Shown: positions 17,529-26,506 of the stretch, piece by piece | How positions within the stretch are numbered: the first letter of the stretch is position 1 | Layout: every line of letters starts with the position of its first letter | DNA from: Brevundimonas sp. | GTDB taxonomy: Bacteria > Pseudomonadota > Alphaproteobacteria > Caulobacterales > Caulobacteraceae | Direction of reading: 5' to 3' | Length of the DNA stretch: 64,000 bases | NCBI RefSeq assembly: GCF_030682035.1 | Contig: NZ_JAUXQZ010000025.1 | Coordinates: forward strand, 186,001-250,000 | Program-made: the position numbers and the translations under genes | Notes under the pieces: model-generated | Databases searched by the model: none | The model's input: only the letters and a program-made list of their open reading frames with translations | Told to the model about the DNA's origin: nothing

Positions 17529-18170
17529 TTGGACGACTTCACGCCCGAGGAACTGGAGCTGGGACGTATCCTGTTCGCCCGCCCCGCGACCTTCGTCATG
17601 GGATGCGCCAAGATCGAGCAGCTGCCCGATCCTGATCTGCCCGAGGTCGCCTTCGCCGGCCGGTCGAACGTCGGCAAGTCCAGCCTGATCAACGGCCTGG
17701 TCGGCATGCACAAACTGGCCCGGGCCTCGAACGAGCCGGGCCGCACGCGCGAGGTCAATTTCTTCGATCTGGACGGCAAGATGCGACTGGTCGACCTGCC
17801 CGGCTACGGCTGGGCCAAGGCGTCCAAATCGACGGTGAAAAAATTCCAGGATCTGGGTCGCGACTATCTGCGCGGCCGCGTCACGCTGAAGCGGGTCTAT
17901 CTGCTGATCGACGCCCGGCACGGCCTCAAGAAGGTCGATGATGAGGCGCTGGACGCCCTCGACCTCGCCGCCGTCAGCTACCAGATCATCCTGACCAAGG
18001 CCGACAAGCTCAAGAAGGGCGAGGCCGAAAAAGTCCAGGAAGCGACCCTGAAAGCCGTCTCCAAGCGCGGCGCCGCCTATCCGGCCGTGATCGTAACCTC
18101 GGCCGAGAAGGGCGACGGCATGCCCGAACTGAGGGCGGAGATCATGCGCACGACGGGCGTGACGCTGTAG
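17529..18170 (+). CDS. engB: ribosome biogenesis GTPase YihA/YsxC/EngB
   Basis: 213 residues. GTP-binding motifs: G1 [12 protein letters not shown]2 region with the Thr in [11 protein letters not shown]3 [10 protein letters not shown]4 TKADKLKKG and the G5 SAEKGDG stretch. It helps late assembly of the 50S subunit. The start is a TTG one base after the yidC stop; the next in-frame ATG lies at Met32 ([11 protein letters not shown]) and would remove the N-terminal strand of the family, so TTG is preferred. Followed by a palindromic repeat that may end the operon. Confidence 0.95.
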   Translation: MDDFTPEELELGRILFARPATFVMGCAKIEQLPDPDLPEVAFAGRSNVGKSSLINGLVGMHKLARASNEPGRTREVNFFDLDGKMRLVDLPGYGWAKASKSTVKKFQDLGRDYLRGRVTLKRVYLLIDARHGLKKVDDEALDALDLAAVSYQIILTKADKLKKGEAEKVQEATLKAVSKRGAAYPAVIVTSAEKGDGMPELRAEIMRTTGVTL

Positions 18171-18176
18171 GCGTCT

Positions 18177-18304
18177 CCTCCCCGCTCGCGGGGAGGGGGA
18201 CCATGCGAAGCATGGTGGAGGGGCTCCAACCGCACGGACCGGGACCGAATACCCCTCCACCCCTTCGGGGTCTCCCTCCCCATTCGCTGCGCGAACAGGG
18301 AGGA
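18177..18304. repeat. GC-rich palindromic repeat, paired inverted copies (engB 3' flank)
   Basis: The left copy (CCTCCCCGCTCGCGGGGAGG, then GGGACC with the ATGCGAAGCAT hairpin) is nearly identical to the rpmH-rnpA copy. The right, inverted copy carries GGTCTCCCTCCCC and ends CAGGGAGGAG. It lies between two co-directional genes and may act as a terminator or RNA stabiliser. Confidence 0.85.
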
Positions 18305-18344
18305 GACACTTGCCCGATCCGCTTGCGGATGGTCCGTTGCCCGG

Positions 18345-19313
18345 ATGCAGTCGCGCACGATCCAGACAGACGGCCTGACCCAGCAAATCCTCGAGGCCGG
18401 CTCCGGTCCGCTGGTTCTGCTGATCCACGGCTTCCCCGAACTCGGCATCAGCTGGCGGGCCCAGGTGCAGGCCCTCGCCGCCGCCGGCTTCCACGCCGTC
18501 GCTCCCGACATGCGCGGCTACGGCGGGACCGACAAACCGGGCGACGCCGCGGACTATTCCATCCTCCATCTCGTCGGCGACATGGTCGATCTGGTCCGGA
18601 CCCTGGGTCAGACGTCCTGCGTCGTGGTCGGCCACGACTGGGGCGCGCCGGTGGCCTGGCACTGCGCCCTGACGCGGCCGGACCTGTTCCGCGCCGTCTT
18701 CGGCCTGTCGGTGCCGTTCCAGCCCCGCCGGCCCAAGGGCCCGCCGACGGCAGCCATGGCCGCCATCGCCAGACGTTCCGGCCTCGGCGAGCTCTATATC
18801 AACCAGTTTCAGGATCCGGACGCCCACCGCGCGTTCGAGGCCGATCCTGCGACCGCTCTGCGCAAGGGCTTCTACGCCTACGACGGCGCCACCCCCGACG
18901 GCCGCCAATCGACCGGCTTCATCCCCGCGGGCGAAAATTTCATCTCCACTGTCCCTGAAGACGCGACCCTGCCGCCGTGGATGAGCGACACGCATTTCGC
19001 GGAGTACGTCGCCGCCTTCTCCGCGGGCGGCTTCAAGGGGCCGCTGGACTGGTATCGCCAACTCGACGCCAATTGGCGCGCGACCGCCTTCCTGCAGGAC
19101 GCCCGCATCGGGGTTCCTGCCGCCTTCGTGGTCGGCGAGCGCGATCCGGTGCGTCACTACGCCGGCGCCCACGAGGCGGGGCTGAAGGACTGGGCGCTGG
19201 ACCTGCGGATGCAGGTGGTCGTCCCCGGCGCCGGCCACTGGATCCAGCAGGAGCGGTCCGACGAGGTGAACCGGCTTCTGTTGGAGTTTCTGCGAATGCC
19301 CGGCGTGGTTTAG
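18345..19313 (+). CDS. alpha/beta hydrolase, epoxide hydrolase type
   Basis: 322 residues. The alpha/beta-hydrolase core is complete: oxyanion loop HGFPELGISW, nucleophile elbow GHDWGAPVAW with Asp as nucleophile (about residue 103, the epoxide-hydrolase and dehalogenase form), charge-relay acid in VVGERDPV and catalytic His in VPGAGHWIQQE. The HGFPE plus Asp nucleophile and the Tyr-containing cap (GFYAYDG) favour soluble epoxide hydrolase over haloalkane dehalogenase. The physiological substrate is unknown. The stop overlaps the convergent LLM gene by 4 bases. Confidence 0.85.
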   Translation: MQSRTIQTDGLTQQILEAGSGPLVLLIHGFPELGISWRAQVQALAAAGFHAVAPDMRGYGGTDKPGDAADYSILHLVGDMVDLVRTLGQTSCVVVGHDWGAPVAWHCALTRPDLFRAVFGLSVPFQPRRPKGPPTAAMAAIARRSGLGELYINQFQDPDAHRAFEADPATALRKGFYAYDGATPDGRQSTGFIPAGENFISTVPEDATLPPWMSDTHFAEYVAAFSAGGFKGPLDWYRQLDANWRATAFLQDARIGVPAAFVVGERDPVRHYAGAHEAGLKDWALDLRMQVVVPGAGHWIQQERSDEVNRLLLEFLRMPGVV

Positions 19314-20295
19314 AGCCCCGCCAGCGCCTCGGCGGTGATCTCCAGACTACGAATGCGGTCGTCGATGGCGAACACCATGCCGGTGACCATCACCTCGTCG
19401 ACGCCTGTCTGGCCGATGAACTCCGCCAGCTTGGCTCGCACCGTCTCGCGCCCGCCGATCGCCGCATAGGTCAGCCGGCTCTGCACCGCCGCCAGTTGAC
19501 GCGCGTCCAGCACGGCGGCGATGTCGTCCACCGGCGGCTTCACCCGGCCCGGCTTGCCGGTGACCACTGCGGCGAAGGCCTGCTGCATTGAGGTGGACAG
19601 CCACTCCGCCGCCGCATCGGTCTCGGCGGCGAAGACATTGATCGCGGCCATGGCGTACGGCTTCTCCAACACCGACGACGGCCGGAAGCCGGCGCGATAG
19701 GTCTGCAGACCCTGCATCAGCAGCTCGGGCGCGAAATGGCTGGCGAAGGCATAGGGCAGGCCCAGATGGCCGGCCAGTTCCGCGCTGAACAGACTGGAGC
19801 CCAGCAGCCAGATCGGCGCCTGGAGCCCGCGCCGGGCCAGGCCGTAACACGTTGCCCCTCGACCGGATCGCCGAGGTAGGCCTGTAGCTCCATCACGTCG
19901 CGGGGGAACTGGTCGGCCGCCTCGAAATAGCGACGCAGGGCGCGGGCCGTCTCGCCGTCCGTGCCGGGCGCCCGCCCCAGACCCAGGTCGATGCGGCCGG
20001 GGTAGAGCGCCTCCAGCGTCCCGAACTGTTCGGCGATCACCAGGGGCGCATGGTTGGGCAGCATGACCCCGCCCGAACCGACGCGGATTCGCTCTGTCGC
20101 GCCGGCGACCTGCCCGATCACCACCGCCGTCGCCGCGCTGGCGATGCCGGGCATGTTGTGATGCTCGGCCAGCCAGAACCGCTTGAATCCCAGCCGGTCG
20201 GCGGCCTGGGCGAAGGCGGTGGTTTCCAGGAACGCGCGTCGGACGTCGCCGCCCTCGACGACGGGGGACAGGTCGAGAACGGAAAATGCGGTCAT
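19310..20295 (-). pseudogene. LLM class flavin-dependent oxidoreductase, single frameshift
   Basis: The N-terminal half (20295 down to about 19830) reads [12 protein letters not shown], then [11 protein letters not shown] and [16 protein letters not shown], typical of the MsnO8-type luciferase-like family. The C-terminal half continues in another frame: [31 protein letters not shown], the rest to the stop at 19310. The switch is needed between PGAG and LQAP, in the short run GGGCTCCAGG (19819-19828 on the minus strand); one missing base restores a 328-residue protein, and the total length (986) is one short of a multiple of three. So the gene is either a recent pseudogene or carries a one-base sequencing error. 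As it stands neither half forms a complete TIM barrel. Confidence 0.85.
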
Positions 20296-20356
20296 GTCCC
20301 GCTAGATCGGGTTCATGGGTCGCGCTTCAAGACCCGCCCGAGGGTCGGGGCTCTTC

Positions 20357-21295
20357 TCAAACCGGATGCGTCGGCTCCGGCTTGACCCCGGCCGGCGCCG
20401 GTTCGGGCGTCGAGGGCGCGTCGGGCAGGGGGATGAATTCGACGGCGTCCTCAACAGGCAGGGCCATGCGTCCGGCCTTCCAGTCGGCCTTGGCCGCATC
20501 GATCTTCGCCTGGGACGAGGAGACGAAATTCCACCAGATGACGCGCGGCCCGACCGGTTCGCCGCCCAGCACCATAACGGTCGAGGGCCGGATCGCCTTG
20601 ATGGTCGGTTCGGCGGTCGGCTCCAGCACGACCATCTGGCCCTCATGGAAGACCCGGTCGCCGACCTCGATCTCGCCCTTGGCGACGTAGAGAGCCCGTT
20701 CCGAATAACCGCCGGCGCCCTGTCCGGGAGGCGGCGCCGTGCGGACGCCCTCGGCCAGTTCCCAATGGACGTAGAACAGGGGCGAGGCGGTCTTGACCCG
20801 GGCCGAGGCGCCGTAGGCCTCGCCCGCCACCAGCCGCGCGAACAGGCCCGCGTTCTCATAGGCCGGCAGGTCGGGTCCGGCGTAATGCTGAAAGGAGGGA
20901 TCGCAATCCTCGGTCTCGCCCGGCAGGGCGATCCAGGCCTGCATCCCGTGCAGCGGCCCGCCCTCGGCCCGCTTGGTCGGCGTGGTCCGCTCCGAATGGA
21001 CGATGCCCTTGCCGGCCGTCATCCAGTTGACCTCGCCGGGCCGGACGGCCTGGGTCGCGCCGGTGCTGTCCCGATGGATGATCTCGCCCTCGAACAGATA
21101 GGTCAGGGTGGACAGGCCGATATGCGGGTGGGGGCGGACGTTGATCGCCTCGGACCCCGGCGCGAACTCGGCGGGCCCCATCTGGTCGAGGAAGATGAAG
21201 GGGCCGATCATGCGGCGGGCGTGGAAGGGCAAGATCCGCCCGACCTCGAACCCGCCCAGGTCCTTGCGGCGGGCGTCGATCACCATCTCGATCAT
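20357..21295 (-). CDS. pirin family protein
   Basis: 312 residues with the bicupin pirin fold. Metal ligands are visible in the N-terminal cupin: RPHPHIGLSTLTYLFEG (His-x-His), and HSE in WMTAGKGIVHSE. The start region GGFEVGRILPFHARRMIGPF and FLDQMGPA also match pirins. Bacterial pirins have been linked to quercetinase activity or to regulating metabolic enzymes; no specific role can be assigned. The C-terminal tail is Pro-rich (APSTPEPAPAGVKPEP). Transcribed in the same direction as the Lrp gene upstream. Confidence 0.9.
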   Translation of the reverse strand: MIEMVIDARRKDLGGFEVGRILPFHARRMIGPFIFLDQMGPAEFAPGSEAINVRPHPHIGLSTLTYLFEGEIIHRDSTGATQAVRPGEVNWMTAGKGIVHSERTTPTKRAEGGPLHGMQAWIALPGETEDCDPSFQHYAGPDLPAYENAGLFARLVAGEAYGASARVKTASPLFYVHWELAEGVRTAPPPGQGAGGYSERALYVAKGEIEVGDRVFHEGQMVVLEPTAEPTIKAIRPSTVMVLGGEPVGPRVIWWNFVSSSQAKIDAAKADWKAGRMALPVEDAVEFIPLPDAPSTPEPAPAGVKPEPTHPV

Positions 21296-21332
21296 GTCGG
21301 TTCCCCTGTTCGGCCAGTCAGCGCGAACCGGA

Positions 21333-21821
21333 CTATCCGACGTGCGGGGTCACGATGCCAAGGGGCAGGGCGGTCACATTCTTCACCCCGCGGGTGACGA
21401 TATGGCTCTCGCAGTCCGAGACGATGCCCAGGCTCAGCAGCTTGTTGCGCAGGAACTGGTCGAAGGCGTGCATGTCGGAGGTGATGATGCGCAGCACATA
21501 GTCCTCGCGCCCGGTGATGGTCGCGCACTGCACCACTTCGGGCCAGGCCGAGACGGCGGCTTCGAACGCATCGAGATTTTCGTTCGAGGGCAGGCTCAGC
21601 TTGACGATGGCATAGACCTCGAAATCCAGCCCCAGTTTGGTCGCGTCCAGCAGCGTCACCCGCTTGCGGATGAAGCCCGTATCCTCCAGTCTCTTGATGC
21701 GCCGCCAGCACGGCGAGGCCGACAGGCCGACCCGGTCCGCCACCTCGGCCACCGACAATCCGGCGTCCTGCTGCAGGATGTCCAGAATGCGGGCGTCGAT
21801 GGGATCCAGATCGTCAGCCAA
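21333..21821 (-). CDS. Lrp/AsnC-family regulator, probable regulator of the adjacent bkd operon
   Basis: 162 residues from a TTG at 21821 that has AGGAG 8 bases upstream; the frame also opens at a TTG (21851), but that one lies inside a palindrome and has no SD. The N-terminal winged helix (LDPIDARILDILQQDAGLSV, SPCWRRIKRLEDTGFI) and the C-terminal RAM domain (VVQCATITGREDYVLRIIT) are complete. Members bind amino acids. It is divergent from the branched-chain oxoacid dehydrogenase operon, as BkdR is in Pseudomonas, which suggests that it senses branched-chain amino acids; this is inference from position. Confidence 0.88.
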   Translation of the reverse strand: MADDLDPIDARILDILQQDAGLSVAEVADRVGLSASPCWRRIKRLEDTGFIRKRVTLLDATKLGLDFEVYAIVKLSLPSNENLDAFEAAVSAWPEVVQCATITGREDYVLRIITSDMHAFDQFLRNKLLSLGIVSDCESHIVTRGVKNVTALPLGIVTPHVG

Positions 21822-21840
21822 GGCGTTTCTCCTGATCGAG

Positions 21841-21854
21841 TTATGACGCAATAA
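21841..21854. promoter_or_regulatory. TTAT-N6-ATAA dyad, candidate operator in the Lrp/bkd divergent region
   Basis: TTATGACGCAATAA is an A/T-rich dyad in an otherwise GC-rich 140-base intergenic region between the Lrp-type regulator and the bkd E1-alpha gene. Lrp-family operators have this kind of A/T-rich dyad. It overlaps the upstream TTG that I rejected as the start. Confidence 0.4.
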
Positions 21855-21962
21855 AATACCGCCAAACCCGCCAAGGCAAGGTCAAAATCGAGCGAGCCTT
21901 GTCTGGCGCCCCGTGCTAATTGCGCCGGAGGAAACGCGGTCGGATCAACCGGACGGGACGGA

Positions 21963-23198
21963 ATGAAGAAGCCCAATACCCAAGCCCTCTCCCTGCGCGT
22001 GCCCGAGCCCTCGGGCCGGCCGGGGGACCCCACCGACTTCAGTCATCTGAAGCTCGACCCGGCCGGCGCCGTCGAGCGGCCCGAGGTCTCGACCAAGCCC
22101 TTCGACATGCGCGACCACGCCTTCCGGCTGGTCCGGGTGCTGGACGAGGAAGGCAAGGCCGTGGGCCCATGGAATCCGAAACTGGATCCCGAGACGCTGC
22201 GGCGCGGCCTCAAGGCCATGATCCTGACGCGCGCCTTCGACGACCGGATGCATCGCGCCCACCGCCAGGGCAAGACCAGCTTCTATATGAAATGCACCGG
22301 CGAAGAGGCCATCGCGGTCGCGCAAGGCATGATCCTGTCGCGCGAGGACATGGGCTTCCCAACCTATCGCCAGCAGGGCCTGCTGATCGCGCGCGGCTAT
22401 CCGCTCGCGACGATGATGAACCAGATCTATTCGAACGCCGAAGACCCGATCAAGGGCCGCCAGCTGCCGATCATGTATTCGGCGAAGGACTATGGCTTCT
22501 TCACCATCAGCGGCAATCTGGGCACGCAAGTCCCCCAGGCGGTCGGCTGGGCCATGGCCAGCGCCTACAAGGGCGACGACAAGATCGCCATCACCTGGAT
22601 CGGCGACGGGGCCACGGCGGAAGGCGATTTCCACAACGCCCTGACCTTCGCCAGCGTCTATCGCGCCCCGGTCATCCTCAACATCGTCAACAACCAGTGG
22701 GCCATCAGCTCCTTCATGGGCATCGCCGGCGGGCTGGAAACCACCTTCGCCTCCAAGGCTATCGGCTACGGCCTGCCTGCCCTGCGCGTCGACGGCAACG
22801 ACTTCCTCGCCGTCTGGGCCGCGACGCAATGGGCTGAAGAGCGCGCAAGGTCGAACCAGGGCGCGACGGTGATCGAGATGTTCACCTACCGCGGCGCCCC
22901 GCACTCGACCTCGGACGACCCCAGCCGCTACCGCCCCGCCGACGAGGCCGACAAATGGCCGCTGGGCGACCCCGTCATGCGCCTCAAACAGCACCTGATC
23001 GCCATCGGCGAATGGTCCGATGACCAACAGACGGCCGCCGAGGCCGACGCTGTCGACCAGGTCCGCGCCGCGGGCAAGGAGTCTGAGGCCATCGGCACCC
23101 TGGGCCAGTCGCGCCCCTCGGTGAAGACCATGTTCGAGGAGGTCTATGCGACCGAGGACTGGCGCATCACCGAACAGCGCCGCGAGGTGGGGGTCTGA
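21963..23198 (+). CDS. bkdA1: branched-chain 2-oxoacid dehydrogenase E1 component, alpha subunit
   Basis: 411 residues. It binds thiamin diphosphate with the beta subunit and decarboxylates the oxoacids of Val, Leu and Ile. The ThDP motif GDGATAEGDFHNALTF ends in N-x-Q (NNQWAIS). The phosphorylation-loop segment YRGAPHSTSDDPSRYRPADE and the DDPSRYR form are typical of branched-chain rather than pyruvate E1-alpha. An N-terminal ~50-residue extension precedes the conserved part, as in BCKDH. First gene of a five-gene operon; the beta gene starts 2 bases after its stop. Confidence 0.93.
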   Translation: MKKPNTQALSLRVPEPSGRPGDPTDFSHLKLDPAGAVERPEVSTKPFDMRDHAFRLVRVLDEEGKAVGPWNPKLDPETLRRGLKAMILTRAFDDRMHRAHRQGKTSFYMKCTGEEAIAVAQGMILSREDMGFPTYRQQGLLIARGYPLATMMNQIYSNAEDPIKGRQLPIMYSAKDYGFFTISGNLGTQVPQAVGWAMASAYKGDDKIAITWIGDGATAEGDFHNALTFASVYRAPVILNIVNNQWAISSFMGIAGGLETTFASKAIGYGLPALRVDGNDFLAVWAATQWAEERARSNQGATVIEMFTYRGAPHSTSDDPSRYRPADEADKWPLGDPVMRLKQHLIAIGEWSDDQQTAAEADAVDQVRAAGKESEAIGTLGQSRPSVKTMFEEVYATEDWRITEQRREVGV

Positions 23199-23200
23199 CC

Positions 23201-24328
<1,128 letters not shown>

Positions 24329-24329
24329 G

Positions 24330-26030
24330 ATGGGCCGCTACGTCTTCAAACTGCCCGACGTCGGCGAAGGCACGGCCGAGGCCGAACTGGTCGCCTGGCA
24401 TGTGACGGTCGGCGACATGGTCGCCGAGGACCAGATCATCGCCGACATCATGACCGACAAGGCGACGGTCGAGCTGACCTCGCCGGTCGCCGGCAAGGTG
24501 CTGGCCGCCTACGGCGAGCCCGGCCAGCAGCTGGCCGTCGGCTCGCCCCTGGTCGAGTTCGAGGTCAAGGGGGCGGGGAATGCGTCGGCTGAAGCGCCCC
24601 CCTCGAACCCTGCTCCGCAGGCTTCGGTCCCCCCTGAGGGGGGACAATCGCCCGCGCCTCATTCTCCCCCCGCCGGGGGGAGTACCCGCGAAGCGGGGGA
24701 GGGGGGCACGGCTACTCCCTCCGGCAACCACGTCTTCAAACTGCCCGACGTGGGCGAGGGCACGGCCGAAGCCGAACTGGTCGCTTGGCACGTCAAGGTC
24801 GGCGACACGGTCGCCGAGGACCAGCTGCTGGCCGAGGTCATGACAGACAAGGCCACCGTCGAACTGACCTCCCCCGTCGCCGGGACCGTCGCCGCCCTGC
24901 ACGGCGAAGCGGGCCAGCAGATCGCCGTCGGCGGGCCGCTGGTGTCGTTCAATGTCGAGGGCAGGGGCAATCAGGCGGTCGCCGCGTCCGCTCCGGCCCC
25001 CTCCACCGCGCAAGCGCGGTCCCCCTCCCCCGATGGGGGAGGACTGAAGGTCCCGCCGCCGGCGACGGCCCCCAAGTCTCCCCCCGCCGGGGGGAGTACC
25101 CGCGAAGCGGGGGAGGGGGGCAAGGCCCGCACCCTCTCCGACCGCAATCAACGCCCGCTGGCCTCCCCTGCCGTGCGCAACCGCGCCCGCGACCTCGGGA
25201 TCGAGCTCCAGTTCGTCCCCGGCTCCGGCCCCGCCGGCCGCATCGAGCACGGCGACCTCGACGCATACGTCTCCTCCGGCGGCCGCGGATCGTCCGCATC
25301 CGGATCATCGTCCTCCACCTACGCCAAGGCCGAGGGAACCACCGAAACCCGCATCATCGGCCTGCGCCGCAAGATCGCGGAGAAGATGGCCGAGAGCGTC
25401 CGCCGCATCCCCCACATCACCTATGTGGAGGAGATCGACGTCACCGCGCTTGAGGAGCTCCGCGCCCACCTCAATGCGACGAAGAAGAAGGACCAGCCGA
25501 AGCTCAACGTCCTGCCCTTCATCGCCCGCGCCATCGTCGTGGCCCTGCGCGACCAGCCGACGATCAACTCGCACTATGACGACGAGGCCGGCGTCCTGAC
25601 CACCCACGCCGCCGTCCACCTCGGCATCGCCGCCCAGACGCCGAACGGACTGATGGTCCCGGTGGTCCGCCACGCCGAGGCCCGCGACCCCTACGACACC
25701 GCGCTGGAGATCGCCCGCGTCTCCGGCGCGGCCAAGGACGGCTCGGCCAAACGCGACGAACTGTCGGGCTCGACCATCACCATCACCTCGCTGGGCACGC
25801 TGGGCGGGGTGGTCCACACCCCGATCATCAACCACCCCGAGGTCGCCATCGTCGGCCCCAACAAGATCGCCGAGCGGGTGGTGGTCAAGGACGGCCAGAT
25901 GGTCGTGCGCAAGATGATGAACCTGTCCTCCAGCTTCGACCACCGCATCGTCGACGGCCATGACGCGGCCGTCTTCGTCCAGCGCATCAAGGGCCTGCTG
26001 GAGCATCCGGCGACGCTGTGGATGGGATGA
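24330..26030 (+). CDS. bkdB: branched-chain acyltransferase E2 with two lipoyl domains and repeat-derived linkers
   Basis: 566 residues. Lipoyl domain 1 has its lipoyl Lys near residue 44 and domain 2 near 174, both in MTDKATVEL; then a peripheral subunit-binding domain (SPAVRNRARDLGIELQFVPG) and the catalytic domain ending SSSFDHRIVDGHDAAVF. Linkers 1 and 2 each carry a palindromic repeat translated in frame, giving the identical peptide SPPAGGSTREAGEGG twice. Most BCKDH E2 proteins have one lipoyl domain; two is a less common form and the domains are so alike that a recent duplication is likely. Starts 1 base after bkdA2. Confidence 0.93.
   Translation: MGRYVFKLPDVGEGTAEAELVAWHVTVGDMVAEDQIIADIMTDKATVELTSPVAGKVLAAYGEPGQQLAVGSPLVEFEVKGAGNASAEAPPSNPAPQASVPPEGGQSPAPHSPPAGGSTREAGEGGTATPSGNHVFKLPDVGEGTAEAELVAWHVKVGDTVAEDQLLAEVMTDKATVELTSPVAGTVAALHGEAGQQIAVGGPLVSFNVEGRGNQAVAASAPAPSTAQARSPSPDGGGLKVPPPATAPKSPPAGGSTREAGEGGKARTLSDRNQRPLASPAVRNRARDLGIELQFVPGSGPAGRIEHGDLDAYVSSGGRGSSASGSSSSTYAKAEGTTETRIIGLRRKIAEKMAESVRRIPHITYVEEIDVTALEELRAHLNATKKKDQPKLNVLPFIARAIVVALRDQPTINSHYDDEAGVLTTHAAVHLGIAAQTPNGLMVPVVRHAEARDPYDTALEIARVSGAAKDGSAKRDELSGSTITITSLGTLGGVVHTPIINHPEVAIVGPNKIAERVVVKDGQMVVRKMMNLSSSFDHRIVDGHDAAVFVQRIKGLLEHPATLWMG
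24597..24708. repeat. in-frame palindromic repeat in linker 1 of bkdB
   Basis: A GC-rich composite: a diverged CCCCCTC/GAGGGGGG hairpin (24597-24653) followed by a 46-bp unit at 24663-24708 (TCTCCCCCCGCCGGGGGG, then AGTACCCGCGAAGCGGGGGA). The 46-bp unit is repeated exactly at 25077-25122. Both leave the reading frame intact and encode Ala/Pro/Gly-rich flexible linker. Confidence 0.85.
24996..25122. repeat. in-frame palindromic repeat in linker 2 of bkdB
   Basis: Composite of a copy (24996-25042) nearly identical to the right half of the rpmH-rnpA element (GCCCCCTCCACCGCG, then GCGGTCCCCCTCCCC, then GGGGGAGG) and the second 46-bp unit (25077-25122) identical to the one in linker 1. The reading frame is kept. 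Confidence 0.85.
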
Positions 26031-26506
26031 CCATCGTGAAGGGGGTCATGCTCGCGGTTTGCACAGCGGCATTGGCCGTTTTGGCGACCGCGCCCGCGCA
26101 CGCCTGTTCCTACCCCCCCGGGTTCGATCAGGATCGGGAAATCTCGGACAACATGGCTACCGTCACTACGATCTACGAAGGGCGGATTGAGGACGTATCG
26201 CAAGGGTCGTGGCACGGCGCTTGGAACTTCACCCTACGTTCGACCGAAACCATTTGGGGGTCAAACCCTCCCGCCGAGCAGCGACTGACGTTCGAGAACG
26301 GAGCCTGCAACAACTGGTTCTTTATGAGTGAGCAGGACGAGGACACGCCTCAGGTCGGGACAACGGTCGTTGTCTTCGCCACGTCTCAAGGTTTGGCCGA
26401 CAGCCACTGGCTTTACATCGTTCAGGCCGACAGTCCGACCTTGGCCTTCCTTTTCAATCGCTTTGGCGAGACACCCGCCGGGCGGCAGTTTCAAGCAGCC
26501 CAATGA
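26027..26506 (+). CDS. small secreted protein, netrin/TIMP-like (NTR), inside the bkd operon
   Basis: 159 residues from the ATG overlapping the bkdB stop (ATGA); an upstream ATG at 26018 is also possible. A signal peptide (MLAVCTAALAVLATAPAHA) is followed at once by Cys (CSYPPGF), as in NTR/TIMP-fold proteins, then IYEGRIEDVS, TETIWGSNPP, a second Cys in ENGACNNW and VGTTVVVFA. This spacing (start Cys, G-x-V/I strand, W-x-G, mid Cys, strand with VVxA) resembles bacterial NTR-like proteins; the match is by pattern only. It ends by overlapping lpd (ATGA). It has no evident link with oxoacid oxidation and its base composition is lower in GC than the flanking genes. Confidence 0.75.
   Translation: MTIVKGVMLAVCTAALAVLATAPAHACSYPPGFDQDREISDNMATVTTIYEGRIEDVSQGSWHGAWNFTLRSTETIWGSNPPAEQRLTFENGACNNWFFMSEQDEDTPQVGTTVVVFATSQGLADSHWLYIVQADSPTLAFLFNRFGETPAGRQFQAAQ

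Noticed and set aside
24597..25122. A CRISPR-like array in the E2 gene
   Set aside because: Only two identical units exist, separated by a whole lipoyl domain; they are palindromic repeats in linkers, not spacers and direct repeats.
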